A stretch of 64,000 nucleotides of DNA, taken from NCBI RefSeq assembly GCF_025857195.1, contig NZ_CP109787.1:2049501-2113500 (forward strand), read 5' to 3'. The position numbers and the translations under genes are program-made. Below the pieces are notes generated by a model, which saw only the letters and a program-made list of their open reading frames with translations, was not told the DNA's origin and did no database searches. The DNA comes from Leisingera thetidis. GTDB taxonomy: Bacteria; Pseudomonadota; Alphaproteobacteria; Rhodobacterales; Rhodobacteraceae. This document shows positions 43,509-52,657 of the stretch, one piece after another. The stretch's first letter is position 1, and each line of letters opens with the position of its first letter.

Positions 43509-44915
43509 ATGAGCGTAGACGCAGTTCTCAAGACACTCAAGGACGAGGACGTCGCCTATGTCGACATCCGCTTCACCGATGTGCGCGGGCGCCTGCAGCA
43601 CGTGACCGTGGACGTGGATCTGGTTGACGAAGACTTTCTGGAAGAAGGCTTCATGTTCGACGGCTCGTCAATTGCCGGCTGGAAATCGATCGAAAACTCG
43701 GACATGAAACTGGTGGCCGACACCGAGTCCGCCTATATCGATCCGTTCTATGCGGAAAAAACGCTGTGCCTGCACTGCTCGATCGTCGAGCCCGACACCG
43801 GCGAAGCCTATGAACGCGACCCGCGCGGCACCGCCCAGAAGGCCGAAGCCTACCTCAAGTCCTCCGGCATCGGCGACGTGGCCTATATGGGCCCGGAAGC
43901 GGAATTCTTCCTGTTCGACGACGTGCGCTACTCCAACACCATCAACAAGGTGTCCTACGAGGTTGACGCAACCGACGGCTCCTGGAACACCGACGCCGAG
44001 TTCGAAATGGGCAACATGGGCCACCGCCCGGGCCTGAAGGGCGGCTACTTCCCAGTGAACCCGACCGACGAAGCCCAGGACCTGCGCTCCGAGATGCTGT
44101 CGACCATGAAGCGTCTGGGCATGAAAGTGGACAAGCACCACCACGAGGTTGCGTCCTGCCAGCACGAGCTGGGCCTGATCTTCGGCACCCTGACCAAACA
44201 GGCCGACGAGCTGCAGAAGTACAAATACGTGATCCACAACGTGGCCCACGCCTATGGCAAGTCGGCGACCTTCATGCCGAAGCCGATCTATGGCGACAAC
44301 GGCTCCGGCATGCACGTCAACATGTCGATCTGGAAGGACGGCAAGCCGCTGTTCGCAGGCGACAAATACGCCGACCTCAGCCAGGAAGCGCTGTATTTCA
44401 TCGGCGGCATCCTGAAGCACGCCAAGACCCTGAACGCCTTCACCAACCCGTCCACCAACTCCTACAAGCGCCTGATCCCCGGCTTCGAGGCCCCGGTTCT
44501 GCGCGCCTATTCGGCCCGCAACCGCTCCGGCTGCGTGCGGATCCCGTGGACCGAAAGCCCGAAAGCCAAGCGCGTCGAGGCCCGCTTCCCCGATCCGGCG
44601 GCAAACCCCTACCTGTGCTTTGCCGCGCTGCTGATGGCCGGCCTGGACGGCATCAAGAACAAGATCGATCCGGGCGAAGCCATGGACAAGAACCTGTACG
44701 ATCTGCCGGCCGAAGAGCTGGAAGGCATCCCCACCGTCTGCGGCAGCTTGCGCGAAGCTGTTGACGCGCTGGCCGCCGACCACGACTTCCTGCTGCAGGG
44801 CGACGTGTTCACCAAAGACCAGATCGACGGCTACATCGAGCTGAAGATGGAAGAGGTGCACAAATACGAGCACACCCCGCACCCGGTCGAGTTCGGCATG
44901 TACTACAGCTGCTAA
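43509..44915 (+). CDS. glnA: Glutamine synthetase, type I
   Basis: A 468-aa dodecameric enzyme that forms glutamine from glutamate, ammonia and ATP. The glycine/serine-rich [11 protein letters not shown], the metal-site [11 protein letters not shown], the [10 protein letters not shown] block and the adenylylation Tyr397 in MDKNLYDLP are present. It is thus of the adenylylatable GSI-beta type and under control of the adjacent glnB product. AAAGGACCGAGGGA precedes the ATG and a strong terminator follows the stop. Confidence 0.98.
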   Translation: MSVDAVLKTLKDEDVAYVDIRFTDVRGRLQHVTVDVDLVDEDFLEEGFMFDGSSIAGWKSIENSDMKLVADTESAYIDPFYAEKTLCLHCSIVEPDTGEAYERDPRGTAQKAEAYLKSSGIGDVAYMGPEAEFFLFDDVRYSNTINKVSYEVDATDGSWNTDAEFEMGNMGHRPGLKGGYFPVNPTDEAQDLRSEMLSTMKRLGMKVDKHHHEVASCQHELGLIFGTLTKQADELQKYKYVIHNVAHAYGKSATFMPKPIYGDNGSGMHVNMSIWKDGKPLFAGDKYADLSQEALYFIGGILKHAKTLNAFTNPSTNSYKRLIPGFEAPVLRAYSARNRSGCVRIPWTESPKAKRVEARFPDPAANPYLCFAALLMAGLDGIKNKIDPGEAMDKNLYDLPAEELEGIPTVCGSLREAVDALAADHDFLLQGDVFTKDQIDGYIELKMEEVHKYEHTPHPVEFGMYYSC

Positions 44916-44933
44916 GCGACACGAAACACACGG

Positions 44934-44970
44934 AAAAGGCGCCCCGGACCGGGCGCCTTTTCTTGTTTTT
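44934..44970 (+). terminator. glnBA terminator
   Basis: AAAAGGCGCCC (44934-44944) pairs with GGGCGCCTTTT (44951-44961), followed by CTTGTTTTT. Confidence 0.92.
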
Positions 44971-45116
44971 GGTCACGGCGGAACCGGCTGCCGGCACCGC
45001 GCCGCTTTACGCCGCGTCAACTTTTATTTGAAACTGCTTCAGGAAAACCGCGCAAGGCGTTCAGCAACTTCCATGCAACCCTTTGACCGCAAAACCAGGG
45101 ATCAAAGGATGAACCG

Positions 45117-46115
45117 ATGCGCAGAAGGACTTTTACCAGGACCTTGATGGCAGCCGGTCTGCTGGCCGGGGCACCGCTGGCGGCACTGGCAGACGACAGC
45201 AAGCTGACGGTGTCGATGCTGCTGGCCGGGCAGATCGACGACAAGGGCTTCATGGAAGCCGGCTACAACGGGCTCACCGCGATCCGTGACGAGCTGGGTG
45301 CCGAGATCAGCTATATCGACGGCATCAAGCCGGATCCCGAACTGCTGGCCGGCGCCCTGCGCGAGCTGGCGGAGCAAAAGCCGGATCTGGTCATTGCCCA
45401 CGGCGGCCAGAACAACCAGGCCGCCGAGACCGTGGCGGCGGAATTTCCGGATGTGAAATTCGTGGTGGTCCAGGGCGCCGTCACCGGCCCCAACCTGTCC
45501 AGCTACGAGGTGCTGCAGGAAGAAAGCGCCTGGCTGGCCGGCGCTGCCGCCGGGCTGATGACCAAGACCGGCACCGTTGGCCATATCTCGGGCATCCGGG
45601 TTACGCCGGGCCTGAAAGGACGCGCCGGGTTTTACCACGGGCTGATGCACACCAACCCGGATGCCACCTTCCTCACCACCTTTGCCGGCGATCAGGACGA
45701 CAACGAGCTGTCCTACCGGGTGGCGTCGGATGAGATCGAAAAGGGCGCCGACATCATCTTTACCATGCTGAACGCAGGCCGCACCGGCGCCATCGATGCG
45801 ATGCGCGAACACGGCGTGCATCAGATCGGCAATGTGCGCGACTGGTATCCGGACCACCCCGATGTCTTCGTCGCCTCGGCCATCGCCAATGTGAGCATTG
45901 CCGGGCTGGAGGCCGCGCGGGACCTGGCCGAGGGCGATTGGGAAGGCGGCAGGATCGTGAAGATCGGCCTGTCCAACCCGGAGGCCGTATCGCTGGCCCT
46001 GTCGCCGGAAGTGCCGGAAGACGTGCGCGCCAAGGTCGATGAGCTGCGCCAGAAGATCATCAGCGGCGAAATCGAGGTCTCCACCGAATACGACGGCCCC
46101 GAACTCACCTACTAA
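45117..46115 (+). CDS. BMP/PnrA-family substrate-binding protein
   Basis: A 332-aa periplasmic binding protein of the basic membrane protein family, whose members bind nucleosides for ABC importers. The signal peptide begins MRRRTFTRTL and has a twin-arginine-like RRTF segment with cleavage near ALA-DD. Mature-domain blocks are GQIDDKGFMEAGYNGL, HGGQNNQAAETVAAEFP, HISGIRVTPGLKG and TMLNAGRTGAIDAMRE. No permease or ATPase genes are adjacent, so its partners lie elsewhere or it is an orphan sensor-type protein. A 10-bp hairpin (46136-46167) follows. Confidence 0.9.
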   Translation: MRRRTFTRTLMAAGLLAGAPLAALADDSKLTVSMLLAGQIDDKGFMEAGYNGLTAIRDELGAEISYIDGIKPDPELLAGALRELAEQKPDLVIAHGGQNNQAAETVAAEFPDVKFVVVQGAVTGPNLSSYEVLQEESAWLAGAAAGLMTKTGTVGHISGIRVTPGLKGRAGFYHGLMHTNPDATFLTTFAGDQDDNELSYRVASDEIEKGADIIFTMLNAGRTGAIDAMREHGVHQIGNVRDWYPDHPDVFVASAIANVSIAGLEAARDLAEGDWEGGRIVKIGLSNPEAVSLALSPEVPEDVRAKVDELRQKIISGEIEVSTEYDGPELTY

Positions 46116-46438
46116 GCCGGTTGAGGCCCGAGCCTCCGGAGCGCCTGCGTGATTGCGGGCGCTCCGGTCTGTTGCGCGGCTGTGCCCCGCACCAGGTTCC
46201 GGCTGCCTTGGCAATGCCTTGCCTCGCACCGGGACAGCCAGAAGCAGCGGTTTGGGTGTGCCCGGCTTGCGGGCGGTCTTCCCACCGCTTGCGGGAAAGT
46301 CAGAGACACGGGTGTACCGCCCGCCCGCCATCTGCCGAGCCGAAGACGGGCGCAGGCGAAACCGCGCTGCTGCCCTCTTGCCGCGCGGCGCCGCCGCCTG
46401 TAGTCAGGCCCGCCGACCTGCAGCACAGGAGCCTTTCC
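46116..46438. other. Spacer with a probable terminator
   Basis: The 323-base gap holds CCGGAGCGCC (46136-46145) paired with GGCGCTCCGG (46158-46167), followed by TCTGTTG, a likely terminator for the BMP-type gene. The remaining sequence carries no recognised gene and should include the promoter of the Hsp70-like gene. Confidence 0.5.
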
Positions 46439-47686
46439 ATGACGGTCCCCCACACCCTCGGCATCGATTTCGGCACCTCCAACTCGGCAGCCGGAATCGC
46501 GGTGGCCGGCCGTCCGTGGCTGGTGGAGATGGAGCCGGGCGAACAGACCCTGCCCACCGCTGTGTTCTTTGAGGAGGGCACCCGGAACATGCGGATCGGC
46601 CACAGTGCGGCCCGCGCCCTGACCGGCGGCGAGGAAGGCCGGTTCATGCGGGCGCTGAAAAGCCTGCTCGGGACCTCGCTGCTGCATGAGGAACGGCGGC
46701 TGGGCGGTGAGCGGATCAGCTTTGCCGCCGTCATCGCCCGCTTCCTGGCAGAAATGAAACGGCGCGCCGAGGAAGCCACGCATATGCAGTTCACCCATGC
46801 GCTGTCCGGCCGGCCGGTGCGGTTCCATTCCAAGGACGCGGACCGCAATGCGCAGGCAGAAAAGGATCTGCGCGCCTGCTATCTGGAAGCAGGGTTCGAA
46901 GACGTGCTGTTCATGTATGAGCCCGAAGCCGCCCTGCGCGCCGCCGCCCCGTCGCCGGGTCTGGGGCTGATCGTCGACATCGGCGGCGGCACCTCGGACT
47001 TCACCGCCTTTGAACAGGACGCAAGCGGCGCTACCCGGATCCTCGCCTCGCACGGGGTACGGCTGGGCGGCACCGATTTCGACCGGCAGCTGAGCATCCG
47101 CCACGTGATGCCGCTCCTGGGCCGCGGCAGCCGGATCCTCGACACCTTTGGCGGCAGTTCCCTGCCCGCACCGAACCGGCTGTTCAACGATCTGGCCACC
47201 TGGCAGATGATCCCCTTCCTCTACAGCCCGGAAAGCCGCCGGGCGGCGCAGGACCTTGCCGCCAATGCGGCGGAACCGGAGAAACTGGCCCGCCTGGTTT
47301 CGGTGCTGGAGGATGAGCTGGGGCACGAACTGGCCTTTGCGGTCGAACGCGGCAAGATCCGCGCCAACAACGAGGGCGGCGGCGCGGCAATTGACCTGAA
47401 GCTTCTGCAGCGCGGCCTGTCGGTGCCTTTGCCTGCTGCGGACATGACGCTGGCGCTGGCAGAGCAGACCGCGGCAATCCGGACCTGCGCTGCGGAAACA
47501 CTGATGCAGGCGGATATCGCTGCGGGCAGCGTCGGCCGGATCGTACTGGTCGGCGGCTCTTCGCTGCTGGCCGCTGTTCAGGCGCAGATGCGTGCGCTTT
47601 GCCCAAACGCCCGCGTCGACACGGGAAATGCCATGACAGCGGTGGCCGAGGGGCTGGCGCTTGCGGCCGGATCGGCCTTTGCATAA
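46439..47686 (+). CDS. Hsp70-family protein (YegD-like)
   Basis: A 415-aa actin-fold ATPase of the YegD branch of Hsp70. The phosphate-binding motifs are LGIDFGTSNSA (residues 7-17) and LIVDIGGGTSDFTAF (near 180), and the adenosine motif is IVLVGGSSLL near the C-terminus. The C-terminal substrate-binding domain of DnaK is missing, as in YegD. The ATG at 46439 has CAGGAG upstream. The client is unknown and the neighbours give no clue. Confidence 0.88.
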   Translation: MTVPHTLGIDFGTSNSAAGIAVAGRPWLVEMEPGEQTLPTAVFFEEGTRNMRIGHSAARALTGGEEGRFMRALKSLLGTSLLHEERRLGGERISFAAVIARFLAEMKRRAEEATHMQFTHALSGRPVRFHSKDADRNAQAEKDLRACYLEAGFEDVLFMYEPEAALRAAAPSPGLGLIVDIGGGTSDFTAFEQDASGATRILASHGVRLGGTDFDRQLSIRHVMPLLGRGSRILDTFGGSSLPAPNRLFNDLATWQMIPFLYSPESRRAAQDLAANAAEPEKLARLVSVLEDELGHELAFAVERGKIRANNEGGGAAIDLKLLQRGLSVPLPAADMTLALAEQTAAIRTCAAETLMQADIAAGSVGRIVLVGGSSLLAAVQAQMRALCPNARVDTGNAMTAVAEGLALAAGSAFA

Positions 47687-47780
47687 GCAAATTGGAACCA
47701 ATGGCTGCTTTTCCCGTTAGACATGGCGCAGCCGCGCGTTAGGCTGCACAGATCCGAGTCACATTTTGAGAGCTTTCCTC

Positions 47781-48575
47781 ATGCGCCGGCTGATTGTCCC
47801 TGCCCTGATTTCCGCCCTTCTTGCCTCCCCTGCCCTTGCCGCCACTTGCGGCAATACCTCTGCCGGGTTTGACACCTGGAAGCAGGCGTTCAGCAGCGAA
47901 GCCAAGCGTGCGGGAGTGCGCAAGGCGGGGCTGCAGGCGCTGGCCGCGGCGCAATACGCCCGCCGCACCATATCCGCCGACCGCAACCAGAAGAGCTTCA
48001 AGTACTCGCTGGAGAAATTCATGCAGATCCGCGGCTCTGCCACAATCGTGGCGCAGGGCCGCAAGCGCAAGGCGCGCAACCCGGATTTCTACGCCGCGCT
48101 GGAGCGCCAGTACGGTGTGCCTGCGGGGGTGCTGATTGCCATTCACGGCATGGAAACCGCCTTTGGCAGCTACATGGGCGACAGCCAGGTGGTCTCGGCC
48201 ATCGTGACGCTGACCTACGACTGCCGCCGCTCGGATTTCTTCCGCCCGCATGCGCTGGGCGCGCTGAAACTGGTCGATCAGGGCGCCATCACGCCCGCCA
48301 CCCTCGGCGCCAAGCATGGCGAGCTGGGCCATACCCAGTTCCTGCCCGGAAATGCATTGCAGTACGGGCGTGACTGGGACGGCGACGGGCGGGTGGACTT
48401 TTACAACATGGGGGATGCGCTGGCCTCCACTGCCAATTACCTGCGCCAGAAAGGCTGGAATCCCGGCAAGGGATATCAACCCGGAGAGCCGAATTACCGC
48501 GTGCTGAAGGAATGGAATGCTGCCAGCGTCTACCAGCAGTCACTGGCGATTATGGGGCGGCAGATCGACGGCTGA
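47781..48575 (+). CDS. Lytic murein transglycosylase (MltB-like)
   Basis: A 264-aa exported enzyme with a signal peptide (residues 1-20, ending SPALA). The SLT_2/MltB domain carries the catalytic Glu in AIHGMETAFGSYMG, followed by GALKLVDQGAITP, GELGHTQFLPGNALQYGRDWDGDGRVDFYN and a SLAIMGRQIDG end. It cleaves peptidoglycan to anhydro-muropeptides. A TTG 15 bases upstream is an alternative start. No lipobox is visible, so it is probably soluble in the periplasm. Confidence 0.9.
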   Translation: MRRLIVPALISALLASPALAATCGNTSAGFDTWKQAFSSEAKRAGVRKAGLQALAAAQYARRTISADRNQKSFKYSLEKFMQIRGSATIVAQGRKRKARNPDFYAALERQYGVPAGVLIAIHGMETAFGSYMGDSQVVSAIVTLTYDCRRSDFFRPHALGALKLVDQGAITPATLGAKHGELGHTQFLPGNALQYGRDWDGDGRVDFYNMGDALASTANYLRQKGWNPGKGYQPGEPNYRVLKEWNAASVYQQSLAIMGRQIDG

Positions 48576-48916
48576 ACCCTTCTCATGCGCCGGTTTGCCG
48601 CGCCATATGCGGCCGTCGTCCTGACGGCGGCAAACTGCGGCCGGACGTTGCCTCAAAAACAGTGCGGATGATTCCCGCGGCATTGTAGGCCTTTGGGCAT
48701 CAATGTGTCCGGCGGCTGCCACAGTTGAGCCGCATTCCGGCCTCCAACCCCAGCAGCGGACGAAAAAGTTCGTTTTTCTTCAATTGCTTGCGCCCTGCCC
48801 CATTTCAACCTCCCCCGCCGGGACAGTTTTGCGGGCGGCCGCTTTTTCTGCCCCACTTTCAACTCCTTCAAATTTTATTCTTTTTCCATCGGCACCCTGA
48901 ATGGAGGATCCGAAAG
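48576..48916. other. 341-base spacer, AT-rich towards its end
   Basis: No gene is recognised. The last 80 bases (TTCAAATTTTATTCTTTTTC near 48866) are AT-rich and pyrimidine-rich, probably the promoter of the gene at 48917. Confidence 0.45.
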
Positions 48917-49768
48917 GTGGCAGAGAACGTGCATTTCACAGGCAGGCTCGGGCTGGAAAGCCGGGAGGCAGGAACCCTTTCCGCGGCGGTGACCGCAGTT
49001 GTGGACACGCTCGAGGACTTTGGCCATCCGGCGGAGACGATCCAGGCCCGCGCAGAGAATGCTGCCAAACTGCATTGCGACCACTATCTGGTGACGGTGC
49101 GGCTGCGCCGGGTGCCGCTGCGGCGCTCCAGCAAGCTGACCAGCCAAATGCTGCAGCCCGCGGCCCTGCTGGAACTGTCGCTGTCTCCAGTGTCCCCCGG
49201 GTACTGCGACCGAGAGATTTCCGAGCTGCTGCTGGCCGAAATGCTGCGGCGGCTGCTGCCTGCGGTCGAAGCGACCTCGGTTGAATGGCTTGACACCGAC
49301 GTTGCCCTGACCTGCGAGCAATTCCTCGGCGTGTTCGAACCTCGGTCCGGGCCAGCGGAACAGCCAATGCCGCCAGCCCTTGCCACGGCTGCCCCCCGGT
49401 CCTGCCGGCCGGAGCAATCCGCGCTTCCCCGGCCCCGCGGCAGGGATTGCTTCACGCCCGTGGAACAAACCGCTCAGGCGCTTGAGGCCCATTGCGACCG
49501 CGCCTTTCAGGCAGCCGGGAACCGCACCACCGCAGCAGATGCATCCAAAGCTGCCGAACGGGCCCGGTCCCGTATTCGCAAACCGGTGCAGGCAGAAGAC
49601 ATGCGGAGCGGCTGGGGCAGCCAGCTGCGGGCCTCTGCTTTCGCGGCGTTCACCCTTGCCGGCACCCGCCGGCTGCGCTTCATCAGCCATCTGCTGCTGC
49701 TGACCGCGCTGTTCCTCTATCTGGAAAGTGCCGGCATGGTGCAGGCCGCCCGACCGCTGGTCCCCTAA
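48917..49768 (+). CDS. Unknown protein with C-terminal membrane segment (GTG start)
   Basis: A 283-aa protein from a GTG at 48917 with GGAGG nine bases upstream. The first 130 residues form a well-patterned soluble domain (for example DFGHPAETIQARAENAAKLHCDHYLVTVRL near residues 35-64). A low-complexity Pro/Arg/Ala linker (about 140-200) follows, then a basic region and a final hydrophobic helix (about 252-270, FISHLLLLTALFLYLESAG). I do not recognise the family. The design of soluble head, linker and tail anchor suggests a membrane-tethered protein. Its stop overlaps the convergent DUF3445 gene by four bases. Confidence 0.72.
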   Translation: MAENVHFTGRLGLESREAGTLSAAVTAVVDTLEDFGHPAETIQARAENAAKLHCDHYLVTVRLRRVPLRRSSKLTSQMLQPAALLELSLSPVSPGYCDREISELLLAEMLRRLLPAVEATSVEWLDTDVALTCEQFLGVFEPRSGPAEQPMPPALATAAPRSCRPEQSALPRPRGRDCFTPVEQTAQALEAHCDRAFQAAGNRTTAADASKAAERARSRIRKPVQAEDMRSGWGSQLRASAFAAFTLAGTRRLRFISHLLLLTALFLYLESAGMVQAARPLVP

Positions 49769-50538
49769 GGCAAGCCTCCGGACCTCTCCTGCGGCTTGCC
49801 CCACTGGCGCATCGCATCGGACCGCGCAAGCACATGGGTATGGATGGCAAAAACCACCGCCCGGGTCTGCGGCAGGCGCAGGATCACCTGCTTTTCGCTG
49901 CGCAGAAACTCCGCCCGGCTGCCGTGTGATCTGTCCCGCGGCGCATATTGGCTGCGCGGCTGGAACAGCGCCGGGTCCTGATACCAAAGCGCGTTGAACC
50001 GCCACAAGGGCCGCCCCGCCTGCACCCCGTCGAACAGCCGCTGCACCCGCGCCGCAATCCCGGCATCATAGCTGTCCACCGGCAGATGGATGCCGGTCAA
50101 GGGCTGCAGGAATTTTTCCGCCAGCGTCCAGCTTGCCGGAAAGCACAGCACCGCCCCCGTCAGCACATGCTCCTGCGCGCCCGCGGGCTTTTGCAGGATG
50201 CAGAAATCCTGCTGCGCAACCCGCCCCAGGGTGCCCAGCGGGTCCTCCCAGTCCAGCGCGACCTTGACACCGTCCGGCCGGACGGCAGCGGCGCCGGCAT
50301 CAGGATCAACGCTGTCCAGCGCCATCTGCAGCAGCTCCTGCGCCGCAGCCATCGCACCGGCGTCCAACTGCAGAACGTCCTCCCGCCGGGCCGCCAGCAA
50401 GCGTTCCCGCTCCGCCATCTGCGCCGCATAAGCGTCATCTGCCGTTAGCCAGTTTCCCGGCGCCAGCGGCTGAATACCGGGAAGTTTCTTCTCCTCCAGC
50501 GGATTGTAGGGGATGGTTTTCTGCAGAATCGGCGTCAT
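49765..50538 (-). CDS. DUF3445 protein, heme-dependent oxidative N-demethylase-like
   Basis: A 257-aa protein of the DUF3445 family, which contains the alpha subunit of heme-dependent oxidative N-demethylase, an enzyme that demethylates dimethylamine. The family core is seen in DPLGTLGRVAQQDFCILQ, LCFPASWTLAEKFLQPLTGIH, SQYAPRDRSHGS and VVFAIHTHVLA. The other HODM subunits are not adjacent, as is usual for the many stand-alone relatives. It is divergent from dddP and convergent (four-base stop overlap) with the 48917 gene. The substrate is unknown, but an N-demethylase role would fit the methylated-amine theme of the window. Confidence 0.85.
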   Translation of the reverse strand: MTPILQKTIPYNPLEEKKLPGIQPLAPGNWLTADDAYAAQMAERERLLAARREDVLQLDAGAMAAAQELLQMALDSVDPDAGAAAVRPDGVKVALDWEDPLGTLGRVAQQDFCILQKPAGAQEHVLTGAVLCFPASWTLAEKFLQPLTGIHLPVDSYDAGIAARVQRLFDGVQAGRPLWRFNALWYQDPALFQPRSQYAPRDRSHGSRAEFLRSEKQVILRLPQTRAVVFAIHTHVLARSDAMRQWGKPQERSGGLP

Positions 50539-50687
50539 CCTTTCCCGATAGCACCCCGCGCGCCGGAATCCATCCGCAACGCTGCATCATAGGTCAGAAA
50601 CGACTGGGGAAACCGTCGTTTTCTGCAGCGCTTCCCTTGGCCGCCGGCGGCACATTGGACAGAACTGTGCAGCGACGGAGGCCACGC

Positions 50688-52031
50688 ATGAACGAGCATT
50701 ACCGCGACATCCGCAAGATCGACCCGACCCGCGGCGCCGCCCTGGGCGACAACACCCCCAACGACAACAACCGCGTCGAGATCGGCCCGACCCAGCTGGC
50801 CTTCGGCGAATGGGCCGAAGCCAGGCTGCAGCTGCCCGACCTGCAGGCGATGCGCAAGTTCCGCTGGGAACGGCTGACCCGGTTCATCAACGACCGCGGC
50901 TACGCAGGCCTGCTGGTGTTCGACCCGCTCAACATCCGCTATGCTACCGATTCCACCAACATGCAGCTGTGGAACACCCACAACCCGTTCCGCGCGCTCT
51001 TGATCTGCGCCGACGGCTATATGGTGCTGTGGGACTACAAGCAGTCGCCGTTCCTAAGCGAATTCAACCCGCTGGTGCGCGAACAGCGGGCGGGCGCCGA
51101 CCTGTTCTACTTCGACCGCGGCGACAAGGTGGACGTGGCGGCGGATGTGTTCTCCAACGAGGTGCGCAAGCTGCTGGAAGAGCACAGCGGCAGCAACAAG
51201 CGGCTGGCGGTGGACAAGATCATGCTGCACGGCCTGCGCGCACTGGAGGCGCAGGGGCTGGAGATCTTGCCAGGCGAGGAACTGACCGAGAAATGCCGCG
51301 CGGTGAAAGGCCCGGACGAGATCCTGGCGATGCGCTGCGCCCATCACGCCTGCGAAACCGCGGTGGCGGAAATGGAGCGGTTCGCCCGCGAAAACGTGCC
51401 CGGCGGCAATATCTCCGAAGATGACGTCTGGGCGGTGCTGCACGCGGAAAACATCCGCCGCGGCGGCGAATGGATCGAAACCCGCCTCTTGGCCTCGGGC
51501 CCGCGCACCAACCCCTGGTTCCAGGAATGCGGCCCCCGCATCATCCAGAACAACGAGATGATCAGCTTCGACACCGATCTGGTCGGGTCCTACGGCATCT
51601 GCATCGACATCTCGCGCAGCTGGTGGATCGGCGATGAAAAACCGCGGCCCGATATGATCTATGCGATGCAGCACGGTCTGGAGCACATCCGCCACAACAT
51701 GGAGATGCTGAAGCCCGGCGTGAACATCCAGGAGCTGTCCCAGGGCTGCCATCCGCTGGATGCGCAGTTCCAGAAGCAGAAATACGGCTGCATGATGCAC
51801 GGCGTCGGTCTCTGCGATGAATGGCCGCTGGTCGCCTATCCGGACCAGATGGTCGAAGGCGCCTTCGACTATGCGCTGGAGCCTGGCATGGTGCTCTGTG
51901 TCGAGGCGCTGGTCTCTCCCGAAGGCGGCGACTTCTCAATCAAGCTGGAAGACCAGGTTCTGATCACCGAGGACGGCTATGAGAACCTGACCAAATACCC
52001 GTTCGACAAGGAGTTGCTGGGCGACGCGTGA
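50688..52031 (+). CDS. dddP: DMSP lyase DddP (M24-peptidase-like fold)
   Basis: A 447-aa enzyme that cleaves dimethylsulfoniopropionate to dimethyl sulfide and acrylate. The whole sequence follows known roseobacter DddP closely, for example GDNTPNDNNRVEIGPTQLAF near the N-terminus and DSTNMQLWNTHNPFRALL. The metal ligands fall in SFDTDLVGSYGICIDISRSW (two Asp), MMHGVGLCDEWP (His), LCVEALVSPEGG (Glu) and IKLEDQVLI (Glu). The ATG at 50688 has GGAGG upstream. No DMSP transporter or acrylate genes are adjacent, which is common for dddP. Confidence 0.95.
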   Translation: MNEHYRDIRKIDPTRGAALGDNTPNDNNRVEIGPTQLAFGEWAEARLQLPDLQAMRKFRWERLTRFINDRGYAGLLVFDPLNIRYATDSTNMQLWNTHNPFRALLICADGYMVLWDYKQSPFLSEFNPLVREQRAGADLFYFDRGDKVDVAADVFSNEVRKLLEEHSGSNKRLAVDKIMLHGLRALEAQGLEILPGEELTEKCRAVKGPDEILAMRCAHHACETAVAEMERFARENVPGGNISEDDVWAVLHAENIRRGGEWIETRLLASGPRTNPWFQECGPRIIQNNEMISFDTDLVGSYGICIDISRSWWIGDEKPRPDMIYAMQHGLEHIRHNMEMLKPGVNIQELSQGCHPLDAQFQKQKYGCMMHGVGLCDEWPLVAYPDQMVEGAFDYALEPGMVLCVEALVSPEGGDFSIKLEDQVLITEDGYENLTKYPFDKELLGDA

Positions 52032-52657
52032 CACCTGTCTGCCGGTTCCTCCCGCAGGGAGGGGCCGGAACATCCTGCGGCGCCGCCAGGCGCCTCGGCT
52101 TAGCACCAGCTGCAGCTGATCCAGCGGCATCCAGGCCAAGGCGCGGGAGTCCCCGCTGGCGGCAATCCCCCGGCCTCAGCCTGAAACCGACAGCGCCCGC
52201 CAGAAAGCAGATGAGCGCATTGCTAGGCGCTTTCGGGGATCCGGTGAATGCCGGCGCCGGACACCGGGACCGGAAGCGGCTCAGCCCGCTTTCCTCCCAG
52301 GCTTTCCACAAGCCCGCAAACGGCACCGCGGCGATACCGCCGCAATGGCCGTCCAGCTGGAACCTGCGGCCGCGCTTGCGGTGGTGATACAGCAATACGC
52401 TCTGCATATCCGCTGGCATCACAAAAGCCGATCCGGCCAAATGGCCGGGTTGCGGCCAAAGGCCCGCGGCCCGCGGTCGCAAAAATACCTGCAAGCGCTG
52501 CCCCAATCCCCCGCGTCCTGCGGGATGCAGCATCCGATGCCCCGTACGGCACTGCCGCTCATCTGCCTTCACCTTCCCGTGACGTGGCGGGCTGCTGCCT
52601 TGTTCAGGCCGCGTTGCGCGCTCACTCTATGCGCAACAGCAGACAAAGGCCACGCCC
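52032..52657. other. 626-base region with no recognised gene
   Basis: The gap lies between dddP and the hydrolase-OsmC gene. Long frames exist on both strands because of the GC bias, but none resembles a protein family or has a convincing ribosome site. It could hold a decayed gene. The hydrolase promoter should lie in the last 100 bases. Confidence 0.45.

Noticed and set aside
52028..52572. Frames on both strands between dddP and the hydrolase-OsmC gene
   Set aside because: The Arg/Pro/Ala-rich translations lack any domain or ribosome site and are consistent with GC-bias artefacts.
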